A DNA stretch of 64,000 bases from Allolobophora icterica. Lineage: Eukaryota > Annelida > Clitellata > Crassiclitellata > Lumbricidae. The stretch is from the NCBI GenBank assembly GCA_963556255.1, contig OY744609.1, positions 10,422,677-10,486,676 of the forward strand, given 5' to 3'. How positions within the stretch are numbered: position 1 is the first letter of the stretch; the number at the start of each line of letters is the position of its first letter. This document shows, piece after piece, positions 11,195 through 23,429 of this stretch. The notes under the pieces were generated by a model, which worked only from the letters and a program-made list of their open reading frames with translations, was not told where the DNA came from and did no database searches. Position numbers and translations under genes: made by a program.

Positions 11195-12005
11195 CACTGT
11201 GAACGGAAAAAATCCAGACCTCTCTTATTACTACGATAATTTTTGTAATAATTTGCATATTTTAATAAAACGTGGTGGAACTTCAGTTTAAAGAATATGA
11301 ATCATATAACTATTATTTTTTAGTTATAATGTGTGTTCAAAATGTCCTCCTTTGGCCTCAACACACGCACAAAGACGCGCTCGCCACTGACTAATTGCTG
11401 AATCGATTACAGCTTGATCAAATTCATCCCATGCCTAAGTTATACGTTCACGCAGTACTCCGACATCGCGCACCTTTGTCTTGTAAACTTTTTCTTGCAT
11501 CACACCCTAGATTTTGTAGTCCACGGGATTAAGGTCCAGCGCCGACACACCGACCGAAACCATTACTGTCTTGCTGAATGTCGAGCGTGTGCGTAGCAAT
11601 CGACTCGCAGGGATGGTTTTCTTCAGTGTTCCGACGGCAGCAACCAGGCGATCATTTTGACCATTTGAAGGTGAAGCAACAGTGAACAGCTTTTCGTCGG
11701 TGAACCAAATTAAATGTACTAAGTTAGCAGGATAGCGAATCAACAACTGCCTTGATGGTGCTCCGGCATGGGATGAATTTGATCAAGCTGTAATCGATTC
11801 AGCAATTAGTCAGTGGCGAGCGCGTCTTTGTGCGTGTGTTGATGCCAAAGGAGGACATTTTGAACACACATTATAACTAGAAAATAATATTTATATGATT
11901 CATATCCTTTAAACTGAAGTTCCACCAAGTTTTATTAAAATATGAGAATTATTACAAAAATTATCGTAGTAATAAGAGAGGTCTGGTTTTTTTCCGTTCA
12001 CAGTG
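11195..12005. mobile_element. Head-to-head mariner element (inverted duplication)
   Basis: The ends CACTGTGAACGGAAAAAA are inverted copies and lie in TA-rich DNA, the mariner target. The outer ~230 bases of each side are inverted repeats containing the same transposase C-terminus (reading ...QWRARLCAC..AKGGHFEHTL, then stop), on the - strand at left and the + strand at right. Between them the - strand keeps more transposase: FTDEKLFTV followed by NDR, then DLNPVDYKI with an in-frame stop. So a 5'-truncated - strand copy is joined to a shorter + strand 3' end, giving a fold-back of about 811 bp. It is inactive. Confidence 0.8.
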
Positions 12006-12008
12006 TAC

Positions 12009-12041
<33 letters not shown>

Positions 12042-12214
12042 GGGCCTATATATATCTCGGCTGTCTTTCTGTCTGTCTGTCTGTCTTAGTGGACTGATCG
12101 TCTGGATATTGACCTGATTATATGGACCTGATTATACGGCTTAGCTTTGGTGCACCATCAGTTGATGCCTTATGCGTTAGACAGCGGTGCTATAGAAGTT
12201 ACTAATAAATAATA

Positions 12215-12369
<155 letters not shown>

Positions 12370-12500
12370 GCTTTAAGTAGAAGAGTTAGCGACTTCGTTT
12401 TCTTAGCCTCGGCACACCTCTTCCCACTAACAGTCGATGCATCCATTGTACAGCCGAGTTAACCAGACAGCGATCCATACGGTACAGATTCGAATCACCG
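12370..12500 (-). mobile_element. SINE family 1 fragment
   Basis: Retains the block TTAGCGACTTC, CTTAGCCTC and the CTTCCCAC segment seen in other copies; otherwise decayed. It abuts the (ATA)n run. Confidence 0.6.
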
Positions 12501-13252
12501 ACTGAAGATCCAGCAACCATCGCGCAACCCAATGCTAGCGCTAGGCCTACTAAAGTAGACCTGTGGATTTGTACTTTCAGCTTCAAGTAGAGTTAACGAC
12601 CTCCGTCAATTTCGCTTGTAAAGTTGTCACCTTTAACCCTAATGGCCACAATCTTCAATTAGGCCAATCGTCGAAGCTCTTCATTAGCTCTCACCAGCTA
12701 TTAAGCCTATCTAGCTTACTGTGGTCTGATAGACCGGTAGCCTACTTAATTAACGAAGTAGCGATATGCGTTTCAACCTGTACAGATCGACTGAAACGAT
12801 TTCACGCAAGAAACTTTAAAACTCTCTTCAACGCCTCGGAAACTAAAATGTAATTGTAATCCGACATTTATATAGCGCCACTTCCAGAAAAATGCACAAG
12901 TCTTTCTACAGCGACCGTATGACCTGGACCGTGCTCATCTTTCGCCAACTATATAGGCCTATGCCCCCATCGGATGAGATCCTTGACCACCGCTGCCCGT
13001 TACGTCTATCATCTATGACCTACAGCCTCACTAAAGATCCCATCTGCATCCCAGATAAGATCCATAATAATAATGCAGTGTCGCTTAGGTAAGATATAAG
13101 ATTCATAGAAGCTGCGACATTGTTTTACATGTTTTAATATAATAATATATACATCAAAACCTAACGAATGTCTTATTTTCTAGATTAGGCTATGCCTCTC
13201 TTTATGATGTAGGCCTAACGTTCATTGTCCTATTCACCAAATAACGACGAAG

Positions 13253-13537
13253 CTAAAAGACAAATAACAAATTTTCGGCGTTGAAGTTGACACTTTCTGA
13301 TATCCCTCGGTTGCTGTTGGCCAGCTTAAGAAGTCGACGCAATCCCACTTGCTTTATATGTTCTTGTTCATTTGTAATCGTTGCTAATAAGACATTGTCT
13401 TGGTACGCAACGCAGCCATTTCTTTTTATAACTGGATCGATGACGGCCTTTACTTCATCCGGTAAAGAATGTGAACCATCTTTGCAGCTGGGCTTTGTTT
13501 TGATTGAAAACCAGACTGGAACATATACCTGTAAACA
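13253..13537 (-). pseudogene. Decayed invertebrate gene fragment, downstream exon
   Basis: A frame on the - strand begins after an acceptor-like TTATGTTTACAG and reads VYVPVWFSIKTKPSCKDGS..., with GLRRLLKLA near its end. I recognise this as a recurrent, unnamed invertebrate protein family often found in transposon-like loci (pattern WF.IKT..C.DG ... IRELGLRRI), from memory and without a function. Its upstream exon is at 13777-13971. It could be part of an unannotated DNA transposon. Confidence 0.45.
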
Positions 13538-13747
13538 TAACAACAATACGCTTTAATGTTGTGAATAAACAATAATTTTCTCAATTACATAAACAAATTG
13601 CACATAACAGCTATAAAAAATAAACATATCAGTGGCGGGTAAGTAAAATGGACACAGAGTCAAGTGCATATCCTAATGCAATGATTCTTAATAAATTCAT
13701 ATTATATATTATGTAAATATTTAACCTACTACTAATATTAATAGACT

Positions 13748-13971
13748 ACCCTGCACTATAAATGTTGTCAACATCTTTAAAGCTGGTGATGGATTTCCGA
13801 CGTAACACAAAGACGTTGTAGGCCTATTCTGTTAGCTGCTGTTAGCCAACGGGAATGACTCATCTTCCCTGGATTACGTCTAGCAAGCTCCTCAGTAAAC
13901 GATCCACTGATAATATTCTGACAAATTTCGTATAGATACTTTTCGTCTGTACTTAAATCTGAAACCGTCAA
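13748..13971 (-). pseudogene. Decayed invertebrate gene fragment, upstream exon
   Basis: The - strand reads LSTDEKYLYEICQNIISG ... HSRWLTAANRI..., the part that precedes the WFSIKT segment in the same family. A 1-bp frameshift near 13790 breaks the frame; past it the sequence stays coding-like to a GCAG|G donor-like site near 13750. The TAGGCCTA at 13819-13826 adds two residues to a normally conserved ANRI-LRL spacing. Confidence 0.45.
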
Positions 13972-14199
13972 TAATTCCGGAAGCTTGCTAGTTTAATATG
14001 GCAGTAAATTTGCAGATAAGAAGCTGCTCACAGGTTTGCAGAGCTGAACCTGTTGTGTCTGAATACCCAGACGGTCCAGTAGTTTTTCCATCTAACTGCT
14101 TCGTCAGATGACGGATTGGCAACTCATTGACGATCAGTTGACATGGTATCAACCGTAGCGGTTTTTCAATTTCATTTCTAACAGTTGTATTATTCCACC

Positions 14200-14390
14200 A
14201 GGAGGAGGAGGAGGAGGAGGAGGAGGAGGAGGAGGAGAAGGAGGAGGAGGAGGAGGAGGAGGAGGAGGAGGACAGACTGAAGGAGAACAAGAAGAAGAGG
14301 AGGAGGCGGAGAGGAAGGAGGAAGTGATTGAGGAGAAGAGGGAGAAAGATGAGAGGATGAAGAAGGAGGAGGGGAGGAGGAAGGAGGGGA
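14200..14390. repeat. (GGA)n microsatellite and purine tract
   Basis: Pure GGA to about 14270, followed by a degenerate GGA/GAA purine-only tract. It runs into a SINE 3' end, consistent with an expanded SINE tail. Confidence 0.9.
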
Positions 14391-14580
14391 GACGAAGAAA
14401 AGCAGTCCCTTAAGCTAAACTGAGAGGCAGCTATGGATATGAAGTGTTAGCGACTTCACTGAGGGCGGGTGTCCAGTCCTCTCCCTCGCCGTCTCATCTT
14501 CCCACCGACAGTGTACGGTCAGTATACTCATTATAGCTGAGTTGGCAGTTAAGGCGAGAGAAACGTCTAAGCTGAACTGT
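14390..14580 (-). mobile_element. SINE family 1, - orientation, head missing
   Basis: Begins AGCAGTCCCTTAAGCTA as in the 27-kb copy and shares the TTAGCGACTTC and GTCTCATCTTCCCACCGACA blocks. The tRNA head is lost. Confidence 0.7.
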
Positions 14581-14589
14581 GGCTAGACT

Positions 14590-15660
14590 CAAAATAAAGT
14601 AAGGCAAGAAACATCTAACTGTAACGTCAAAGCAAGTTTCATTAAAAAATAAATTTCACTATAATATTTGCCCTACACCAGCTAGGTAGTAGACTAGTAG
14701 GTCTTACCTGTATGAACCGGCCTTTGACCATAACGACTAGAGAGAAGCTAGACAGAGGCTTCCTTCGCTTTCTTCCCTCAGCACAGTCACTACAGTGCGA
14801 GCTGAACCTATTTCGAGACATTTATCGCGAGGCTGGAAAACTGTCATAACACAGCAGCATCCTGGAAACTACAAAAAGAGGAAAACACAGAACTTCAAGA
14901 AATCAGAAAATTACAACCAAGAAAATATGGTGAAACATTACTAAGAGTGTATAATTATTTCTTCCTAGATTCGAAGACATTGGAACCATTTTAGTAATTA
15001 CGGGACCATTTTAGTAATTGTAATTAGTAACTTCTATCACGCCAGTGTCAAATGCATGAGGCATCAGCCGATGGCGCAACAAAACCAAACCGTAATCAGG
15101 TAGTACCATACATACAAAGACCTACACACATACATACATACATACGTACGTACGTGCGTGCGTACTTACATGTATATATTATATATACATTATATATATG
15201 GTATATTTTTTCAATATTTAAGTACTATAGTTGAACACTTCTTACGTTTAACGTTGAATATCTCAGTTCAGTTGAGCAGCTTTTCGAAATCGCTCTTTAC
15301 ATTTGCAGATCGTACCATATATAGTAACTGGTTGCATCTTTGCCACCAGGAAGAAGAAGACACAGGCCAACTGCACTAAGACATCAGACATCTACATAGA
15401 CAATCATCACATTAGTACATTAATGATCAGATTATCATCAGCACAGATGGTCCTCTATCGACTGTATATTCAAATAAACCACGTGATGTATTATCAAAAC
15501 GATCCAGAGAACAATCAATTGGTGATGGGTTGTCAGCTGAACAGTTGAGCGGATACACAACTACGCGAAGTCATGTAGATCTTTCCAACTTGGTCCAACA
15601 GACTCTGAGCCACTCGATCGTTGCACAAATGTTCCACTGCCTCCTCCTCCTCCTCCTCTC
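14590..15660. other. Intergenic, no gene seen
   Basis: Contains a short CATA/CGTA run at 15126-15165 and chance frames. A serine/leucine frame around 15530-15700 runs into the CT microsatellite and is not supported. Confidence 0.5.
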
Positions 15661-15857
<197 letters not shown>

Positions 15858-15859
15858 AG

Positions 15860-17190
15860 CCTTTAACGGAGGTATGTTCGACTTATAAAAAGCTAATCTG
15901 CATAAATATCACATGTAGCGTCACAATTTTAAAGTAAGTGACTACTGTAAAGTATAACACAAATCTGGTACTTTCTACCATGTATGATGCTTTTATTAGA
16001 AAATAACGCGAAAACTGTGAAAATGTGTCACAAAGTGAATGTTGAACCACTTGCATCCCTCCTGAAAGTTTCGCCTATAACTTGCTAAAAAATGCGTGGT
16101 AACTCTAAATCTTTTACAGTTTGAGGCATCCTTATTATCCCCACAGGTACAGTATTGATTGAAAAGTTAACCACCACCCATGTTGCACAAAAAATTCATT
16201 TTGACCAAAGAAATCAGGTGTACATGTTATACAAACGTCATTGATCGAAGTACTGAAAATTCGAAAGTGCAGAAAATGTTTATTTCGGTTATTAGTACAA
16301 GTTTCACTGCAATGATTAGTGATAGTAAAAATATTTACAATTCTTTCCAATAAAAACCTAATTTTACTCCTGAAAATCTAGTTTTCTCGCATTTTTAGGG
16401 GGTCTTCATTGAAAAGTGAGCATTACATTACAGATCGAGGTATATTAGAAAAAAATATTTTAAACCGGATTTATAAGGCATTTTGGAATTACAGACTCGA
16501 TTATAAGTGAACATAAGCAGAAATCCTTCCATTATATACACATTTTAGCGCCTAGAACACGTTATCTCGCGTTCATAACTTTGCCAGTACTGCATTTAAT
16601 AGCGATTCCAGCAGAGGTATATTCGATTTCTGGATCTGGTCACAAACCTAGGCCTAATAGTCCAGCCACTTAACGTTAAAATCCATATTATTGTGCCTTT
16701 AGGTTCTACAAGATATTTTAATAGAATTTGTAGAGTGGGGCTAACATAGAAGATGATCTGATATTGTGAAAGTTGAATATTTCTTCAGAAAATATTAAAA
16801 ACACTTTAAAAACGGGCATAGTTGGGCTAAGTTTGGGCTTGTTTTTGCAAACTACGTTAACAACGTGCGAGAGGCGTTTTATAAAAATGCTTATTTCTGC
16901 GTATAAATGCTTATTTCTGTTATATAAACGAGACCCGAGAAAAACTAGGTGTGTGTTGCACGCGATAATTTAGATGCAACAAGTCAAAAGCTGCGAATTT
17001 TGACTCATACGCAAATTTCGTGTTCATGAAATTCAAGCGTTAAAATGTCTTTAAAACATTATAGGTACCAAAAAGCCCTTGCAATTAATTTTCTATAAAA
17101 CGAGAGTTTTAATTAACCCTGGGTAAAACAATACCCTAAATATGATTTTGACAGTTTTCAAGGGGTAGCATTTAGAGTCGACTCGAGGGA
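15860..17190. other. AT-rich intergenic DNA, nothing identified
   Basis: No coding-like stretch, repeat arm or RNA gene that I could support. Confidence 0.5.
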
Positions 17191-17430
17191 CGCCATCAAG
17201 CTATTGGTCCCCGCACGCGGACAGCCATTATGCAGCGCCGTTCTTTTTCGGCCGCTGGTCCCGCAACCTGGAATGGCCTTCCTGTTGCACTTCGCCTGGT
17301 CCCTATGACTCTACCTTGTTTCTTGCAAACTTGAAAACTACTCACTTTAGCCGTGGTTGGACTAGGAGCGCTCCTGAATAGATAACCTTGAAGGGGCGCT
17401 ATATAAAAGCTCCTTAATAATAATATGTTG
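17191..17430 (+). mobile_element. LINE 3' end (RT C-terminus plus 3' UTR)
   Basis: The + strand reads RRSFSAAGPATWNGLPVALR, the conserved C-terminal motif of many jockey/CR1-group retrotransposons, then a stop and a short 3' UTR ending GCGCTATATAAAAGCTCC before an AT-rich tail. It is a 5'-truncated dead copy. Confidence 0.7.
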
Positions 17431-19440
17431 GGAAGGTCAAGGTCACTTACGTCTAGATGTGCTGCAGCTATTTTTAGCTCAACCAATCACGCGTCGTGAA
17501 AACGCCACCAATCATAGAAGAGAACTTATATTTACATTCGGCTATGTGTGTTAATATTTAACTTCTTGTTCCAAACTTCCTATGGTATTCCTTAATTTAA
17601 ACAGTTCAAATGTATCCTTAAACAGTTTAGACTCCATAATAATTTTATTACCAGTAAATTTATTGGAATCACTTAAAAGCAATATAATAATCGCGGAAGA
17701 AATGTTTCTAAGCGGCTCAGACCAATGCTCAGACCCCGATTATGGTGACCATACGCTGAGTTAGGCCTGATCAATGCAAAGGGACAATCTGTATCTGTTT
17801 ACACCAGTCTGTGCAGGGACTTCACGCAGGTCGCTGGACAAATTGTATTGCATAACTTTTGACTCGTGGGCTTCAGAGTTCCTCCGCCTAGCTCACCAGG
17901 TCGAACCTCACAGCTATGTATATCAGCGCCTATACATATACCTTTCAAGCAGACTTCAAGCAGTAGCTCATTGGCAAGCAGATCTCTTATTAGTCACGCC
18001 TACAAGGGTCAGTGTTCATACGGTATCTCAGGAGAATTTCAGTGTATATAAATAAGGCACTATGAAACTCTTTCTAATATTGCATCTGTTTTTTGTTCTA
18101 CTGATATTGTGATATTTCGCTACTTTCACTACCTCTTCATCACTCAATGTGCTTCGTGTCCTCCGATCCCATGGATGTCCACCTAGAAATGTGCCGTTCT
18201 GGCCTACTATCCCCATCCATGCTAAGTTTTTAAAGTGCAATAATCTGCCATTCATATTATAATATATAAACTTTATTTTGCCATAACCTGGCAGCAACAC
18301 ATACCAATAACAGAAAGAAATAACTAAAATGCAAAAAATCTTGCACTAACATTCACATGGAAGTAACCAATTCTACATCATAACTGTCACAAAGCATCAT
18401 TATCTGACGCTGTGCAAACAAAACATACATTTGAAATTAAAATCTTGTTGTTACTGATACTTCATATTCATTTGTAATCATACTGTGTAATTGTCAGTTT
18501 GAAAATACTAAACGAAGAGTATTATTATTATTGTCTCATGTCATATTAAAATAGTTAAGGAAAACTGGTTACAGATCTTTATGTATGTATGTATGTTATT
18601 GCATGTTTGTCTAGAGATGACTCGCTAAGAGGTCCAGATTCACAAAAGGAAAAACATTTATTGTACTTATTTACACAAGAGAACTATTCACAAGCAAAAC
18701 AAAAAATATATCTTTCTGTCCGAAAGAGAAAACGAAGTTCACAGACCATGCAGAACAAAACCACGTCACAAGAAACTTAAGGCACGTCAGCCCAAAGCAC
18801 CAGCAAGTCTAACCTAGACTTCTACGCCTGGCTTAGAAATAATTACAACCGATACTCCTGCAAGGGAGATCGAGAAAGTTACATACACCGAGACTGGACG
18901 CTAACGTGAACACCTATTTCCAGTCTGACTCTAACACTCCTAGCATTTCTATTTATACTGTTTCACCTTAGAGCCCATCCTCTATTAGTCACGTGTTCTG
19001 TTCATGGGTCACATGCAACCATGTATATATTTAACCAATTCTGAAATACCAGCTACATAATTTATATTTTCCAATTTATAAAAAATCACACTTGAAAACA
19101 GCGATCATGCTCAGAGTAAACCATGGCAACCAGGTTAAACATACATACATACCACACTATCACATCCATAAGAGATTCAAGTTAGCTATACAAGGATAAA
19201 TGTAAGAGTTAACTAAAACTACCAGACTCCAGTCTTTGACTATGAATGGAAACGTAGTATCGAATTGCCTTTTTCTACAAAGAGCACAGGGTGTAAACAG
19301 TCTTATTATAATGTTGCATATATTTGTGGTCATTGTTCCAAAACGTCCGTTCAAATGAATGTCAGGGACTGGAAAGTTACTTCTGTAGCTGCAGTTCGTT
19401 AACACAAACACCTGCACTGGCATTGTTGATAAGGTTTGTT
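17431..19440. other. Intergenic DNA downstream of the transposase remnant
   Basis: No supported gene. Short chance frames only. A terminal inverted repeat of the neighbouring MULE could lie here but I could not identify one. Confidence 0.45.
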
Positions 19441-19441
19441 T

Positions 19442-22400
19442 TCAGAAAAAATCCAGTCCAATCTTTTTGCGCTCCTCATTTGATGGTTTTGCTAGAACGC
19501 TGCTGGAGGCAGATGGTGCTCGACGCTTGGTTGAGAAGAACCGCTGTTGTTTTTCGACATTTTTGTTACTTGGTTCATTACGTCTGTCAGCATTTGGTTC
19601 TAAGATGGTCGATGCTTTTTTGCATGAACTGCTATCAGCTTTGGCTTGATACCACACAAGGCAGTGTCGACAACATCCATTTCTTCAAGAGTTGTCAGTG
19701 ACTTGATAATCAGTGATGTCTCGAGGTTGTGCTGCTCCAACTGTTTCCGCCTTTCTTCAAGCTTTGTCGTTGGCCATGAGAGTTGCTGTAAATGAGCAGC
19801 AGCTTCACACTCCTGACGCAGATGTATCCCATTAGTGGTGTCAATTTGGAATTGGTCGCTGTAGGCATCATCAGAGTCTGCAGAATTCTGCGTAAGTACC
19901 AATGCCTTTGTCTTCTGTGGTTTCATGTGTACATTTAACATTCCGATGTAATGTATATGTTTGCACATATTGAAGAATGTTTGATTGTCTGGACAATTGC
20001 ATGAGTATCTGTGAATGCATGCATCACAGTCGCCACACTTTATACTACATTCACACTCGGTGTTAGCCAAGTGCACTGTGTAATAATCGGTTTCTTCAGA
20101 CTGTGATCGAACACACCACTCCTTACCAGGGATCATTTCACAGCTGATGGATTTCATGGTGACGCTAGCTGCATGTCTTTTTCGCAGTTCAGACAGTTTC
20201 TTCGTGTATTTCCCTTTACAGATGGCGGTTAGATGGTCAAACTGTTTATCATATACAAGATTTGTCAGTGATGCAATGGCACTGTCTAGTCGCTTGTTTT
20301 TCTTCCCGTGCAAGTAGATGTGCTTCAGGATGCCGTGCATCCTTTCCAGATGCATGTTGGTATTTATGCCACACTTTGCACGATAGCTATAAGCCCAGCT
20401 GCTGATGCAGTTGGCATAATGTGCCTCAAAGAACTTCATAAATGAGGCTGTGTCTGGATCAGTTCGAAGCTGGCTTATGAAAGTTGGCAATGATGTGTCA
20501 AATGTCACTGCATCTTGCTCATCCATTAATGTCCGTAGGGTTTTGTAAACAAGAACAACCTTCTCACTGTCTTTGATGAGACGGCGACAGTTTTCCCTGA
20601 AGCTTTTGTCGACATGACACGCACAATACAGCCTGTGTGGACACTCACCCATTACCACCTTCCATGCGTTGTAAAATTGTGGACATGAAGGCATTGCACT
20701 GTATGACTCCACACTTTGCTTTAAGAGCCTCAAAAAATCCTGAAGGTTTCTTCAGTCACTTTGTTTGAAAACAAGAATGCAGCAGGGAACCCTTGCCTGT
20801 TACTGTCCAACACCATAACTGTAGTTAATTGAAAGTCATAGCTGTTGGTTCCATGCGTTTCCTTTCGCATTTCAGTTGAGGCTTCCAACAAGGCCCTAAG
20901 CGAGGTCCCAACAGCAGTTGGAGTTCCAGCCTCTGCTTCATTCCACGTTCCAGTTGAGGTTACTATCAATGATACAACCGAGGCTTCAACTGAAATAGAA
21001 GTTCCGGGCATAGTTTCATGCCACCTTCCATTTGACATTTCTATCAAAGGTCCAAATGAAGTTTCAACTAAAGTTGAAGTTCCAACCACTCTTTGATTCC
21101 ATGTTCCAGTTTATATTTCTACATGAGGTCCAACCGAGGTCCGAACTGAAGTTGAAGTTCCAGCCACTGTTTCATTCCATGTTCTAGTCGAGGATTCTAC
21201 CGAAGATCCAAGCGAAGGTCCAACTGAAGTTGAAGTTCCAGGCACTGTTTCATTCCACGTTCCAGTCGAGGTTTCAGCCAAAGGTCCAACTGAGGTTCCA
21301 ACTGAGGTTGAAGGTTCAGCCACTCTTTCATTCCATGTTCCAGTTGATGTTTCTACATGAGGTCCAACCGAGGTCCGAACTGAAGTTGAAGTTCCAGCCA
21401 CTGTTTCGTTCCACGTTCCAGTCGAGGATTCTATCAAAGATCCAAACGAAGGTCCAACTGAAGTTGAAGTTCCAGGCACTGTTTCATTCCACGTTTCAGT
21501 CGAGGTTTCAGCCAAAGGTCCAACCGAGGTTCCAACTGAGGTTGAAGTTTCAGCCACTCTTTCATTCCATGTTCCAGTTGATATTTCTCCATGAGGTCCA
21601 ACCGAGGTCCGAACTGAAGTTGAAGTTCCAGCCACTGTTTCGTTCCACGTTCCAGTCGAGGATTCTATCAAAGATCCAAGCGAAGGTCCAACTGAAGTTG
21701 AAGTTCCAGGCACTGTTTCATTCCACGTTTCAGTCGAGGTTTCAGCCAAAGGTCCAACCGAGGTTCCAACTGAGGTTGAAGTTTCAGCCACTCTTTCATT
21801 CCATGTTCCAGTTGATATTTCTACATGAGGTCCAACCGAGGTCCGAACTGAAGTTGAAGTTCCAGCCACTGTTTCATTCCACGTTCTAGTCGAGGATTCT
21901 ACCGAAGATCCAAGCGAAGGTCCAACTGAAGTTGAAGTTCCAGACACTGTTTCATTCCATGTTCCAGTCAAGGTTTCAGCCAAAGGTCCATGCGTGGAGT
22001 CTATGCAAATGACGCTCATTTCACCATTGCCGTGTGTTTGTAGCATCTGGCACTGAGCACCATCCATCATGGCAAAGAAGAAGTCTTCGGTAGCCATTGA
22101 TGCATTGACTCCTTCTGGCAAGATATCAAAGTGTCCTGCACCTTGCTGTTTGTACGCTAAGATAGGTGAATTGTCCTTGTCGTCATAGCTGTGTACAAAA
22201 GCAGTGACACTTGTGGCATCATCTTTGCGGTGTCTTTCAGGCTTGTTGAGATGGAATGCCTGCTCAATGTTGCTCAAGTCTTTTTTGGTTAGTATGTGTA
22301 ATCGTGTAAGTTGTCCATCAAGTGTGTTTCGCACATCTCTCAGGATTGCTTCAAGAGGGATCTGCAGCGCCAGCTTTCCTGCAAGCCACGTTCGATCTGT

Positions 22401-22785
22401 AACTGAGAGCCCCACATGGCCCAACTGCTCATATCTGTCTGTGTGACACAAGTGAGTTGGATAGTAATCGACAGATATGCCATCATGGGTGACATGTTTG
22501 ATTGTGTGCTGGGCATGTCCTATTGATCTTACTGTAACCTTGCACTTTCAGATGTCGTTTACGTGGTCCTGTAATTATCCGGCTGCTACCACTTCTGCTG
22601 CAGTAGTAATAGGAGTGCACTGCAGATGGCCGGTTTGTAATGTATCGTTGCAGAAAGTTGCATAATGCACTTCTCTCAATGTTACAGATCCACTCATTGA
22701 ATTCAGTTTCTGTTGAAAATGTCAGATGCTGCATTTTCAAGTTCTGATGGTCCATTTCGTTCAAGTGCTCGATTACCTGTCGCAT
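19442..22785 (-). pseudogene. MULE-type transposase with SWIM zinc finger, inactivated
   Basis: Reading right to left: 22785-22483 encodes a FAR1/WRKY-like zinc-binding region (EFNEW, YYYCSRSG, TCPA); 22500-21996 encodes HDGISVDYYPTH, GHVGLS, then the first catalytic aspartate motif VICIDSTHG; 20857-20736 encodes DFQLTTVMVLD; 20733-19640 encodes FYNAWKVVMGECPHR, NTNMHLERMHG and a SWIM finger (C-N-C and C-K-H at residues 245-259 of that piece); 19657-19442 is a basic tail. These are joined by three frameshifts (about 22505, 20738 in a T-run, and 19640), and a tandem block is inserted at 20859-21995. The second catalytic Asp expected before FYNAW is not visible, and CxWH reads CACH. Inferred role when intact: cut-and-paste transposition of a Mutator-like element. 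Confidence 0.75.
20859..21995 (-). repeat. In-frame tandem-repeat insertion in the MULE catalytic domain
   Basis: A 1,137-bp block (379 codons exactly, counting one copy of the flanking repeat) separates IDSTHG from TNSYDF, which are adjacent in the family. It is bounded by 9-bp direct repeats tccatgcgt at 20850-20858 and 21987-21995. It consists of 78-bp (26-codon) units grouped in threes (234-bp higher-order unit), encoding Thr/Ser-rich repeats with TWNET and GTSTSVG. The frame is open throughout except for one stop near 21113, where a repeat TCA codon has become TAA. Confidence 0.8.
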
Positions 22786-22788
22786 CTG

Positions 22789-23399
22789 TCAGCCTCTGAA
22801 CACTCAGTCGAGTCTTTGTCACTTGGCTGCATTGCTGCAGTTGGCAGAACATTTTTAGCGGGAGCTTCAGCCTCTGAACACTCAGTTGATTCTTTGTCAC
22901 TTGGCTGCATTGCTGCAGTTGGCAGAACATTTTTAGCGGGAGCTTCAGCCTCTGAACACTCAGTCGAGTCTTTGTCACTTGGCTGCATTGCTGCAGTTGG
23001 CAGAACATTTTTAGCGGGAGCTTCAGCCTCTGAACACTCAGTCGAGTCTTTGTCACTTGGCTGCATTGCTGCAGTTGGCAGAACATTTTTAGCGGGAGCT
23101 TCAGCCTCTGAACACTCAGTCGAGTCTTTGTCACTTGGCTGCATTGCTGCAGTTGGCAGAACATTTTTTGCGGGAGCTTCAGCCTCTGAACACTCAGTCG
23201 AGTCTTTATCACTTGGCTGCATTGCTGCAGTTGGCAGAACATTTTTAGCGGGAGCTTCAGCCTCTGAACACTCAGTCGAGTCTTTATCACTTGGCTGCAT
23301 TGCTGCAGTTGGCAGAACATTTTTAGCGGGAGCTTCAGCCTCTGAACACTCAGTCGAGTCTTTATCACTTGGCTGCATTGCTGCAGTTGGCAGAACATT
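22789..23399 (-). repeat. 78-bp tandem repeat, 7.8 copies
   Basis: Nearly identical 78-bp units, encoding a 26-residue Ser/Glu/Ala-rich repeat on the - strand (MQPSDKDSTECSEAEAPAKN...). Since 78 is divisible by three and the unit lacks stops in several frames, three overlapping frames stay open, so coding status is uncertain. On the - strand the array follows a good acceptor (TTGTCATTTTGTAG at about 23413), which suggests it could be an exon fused upstream of the transposase. Confidence 0.85.
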
Positions 23400-23429
23400 G
23401 GTTTCGTTTGCCTACAAAATGACAACACA

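Noticed and set aside
21230..21889. 219-codon frame on + strand rich in Phe/Gln/Leu
   Set aside because: Antisense shadow of the 78-bp repeat block, which has no stops in this phase.
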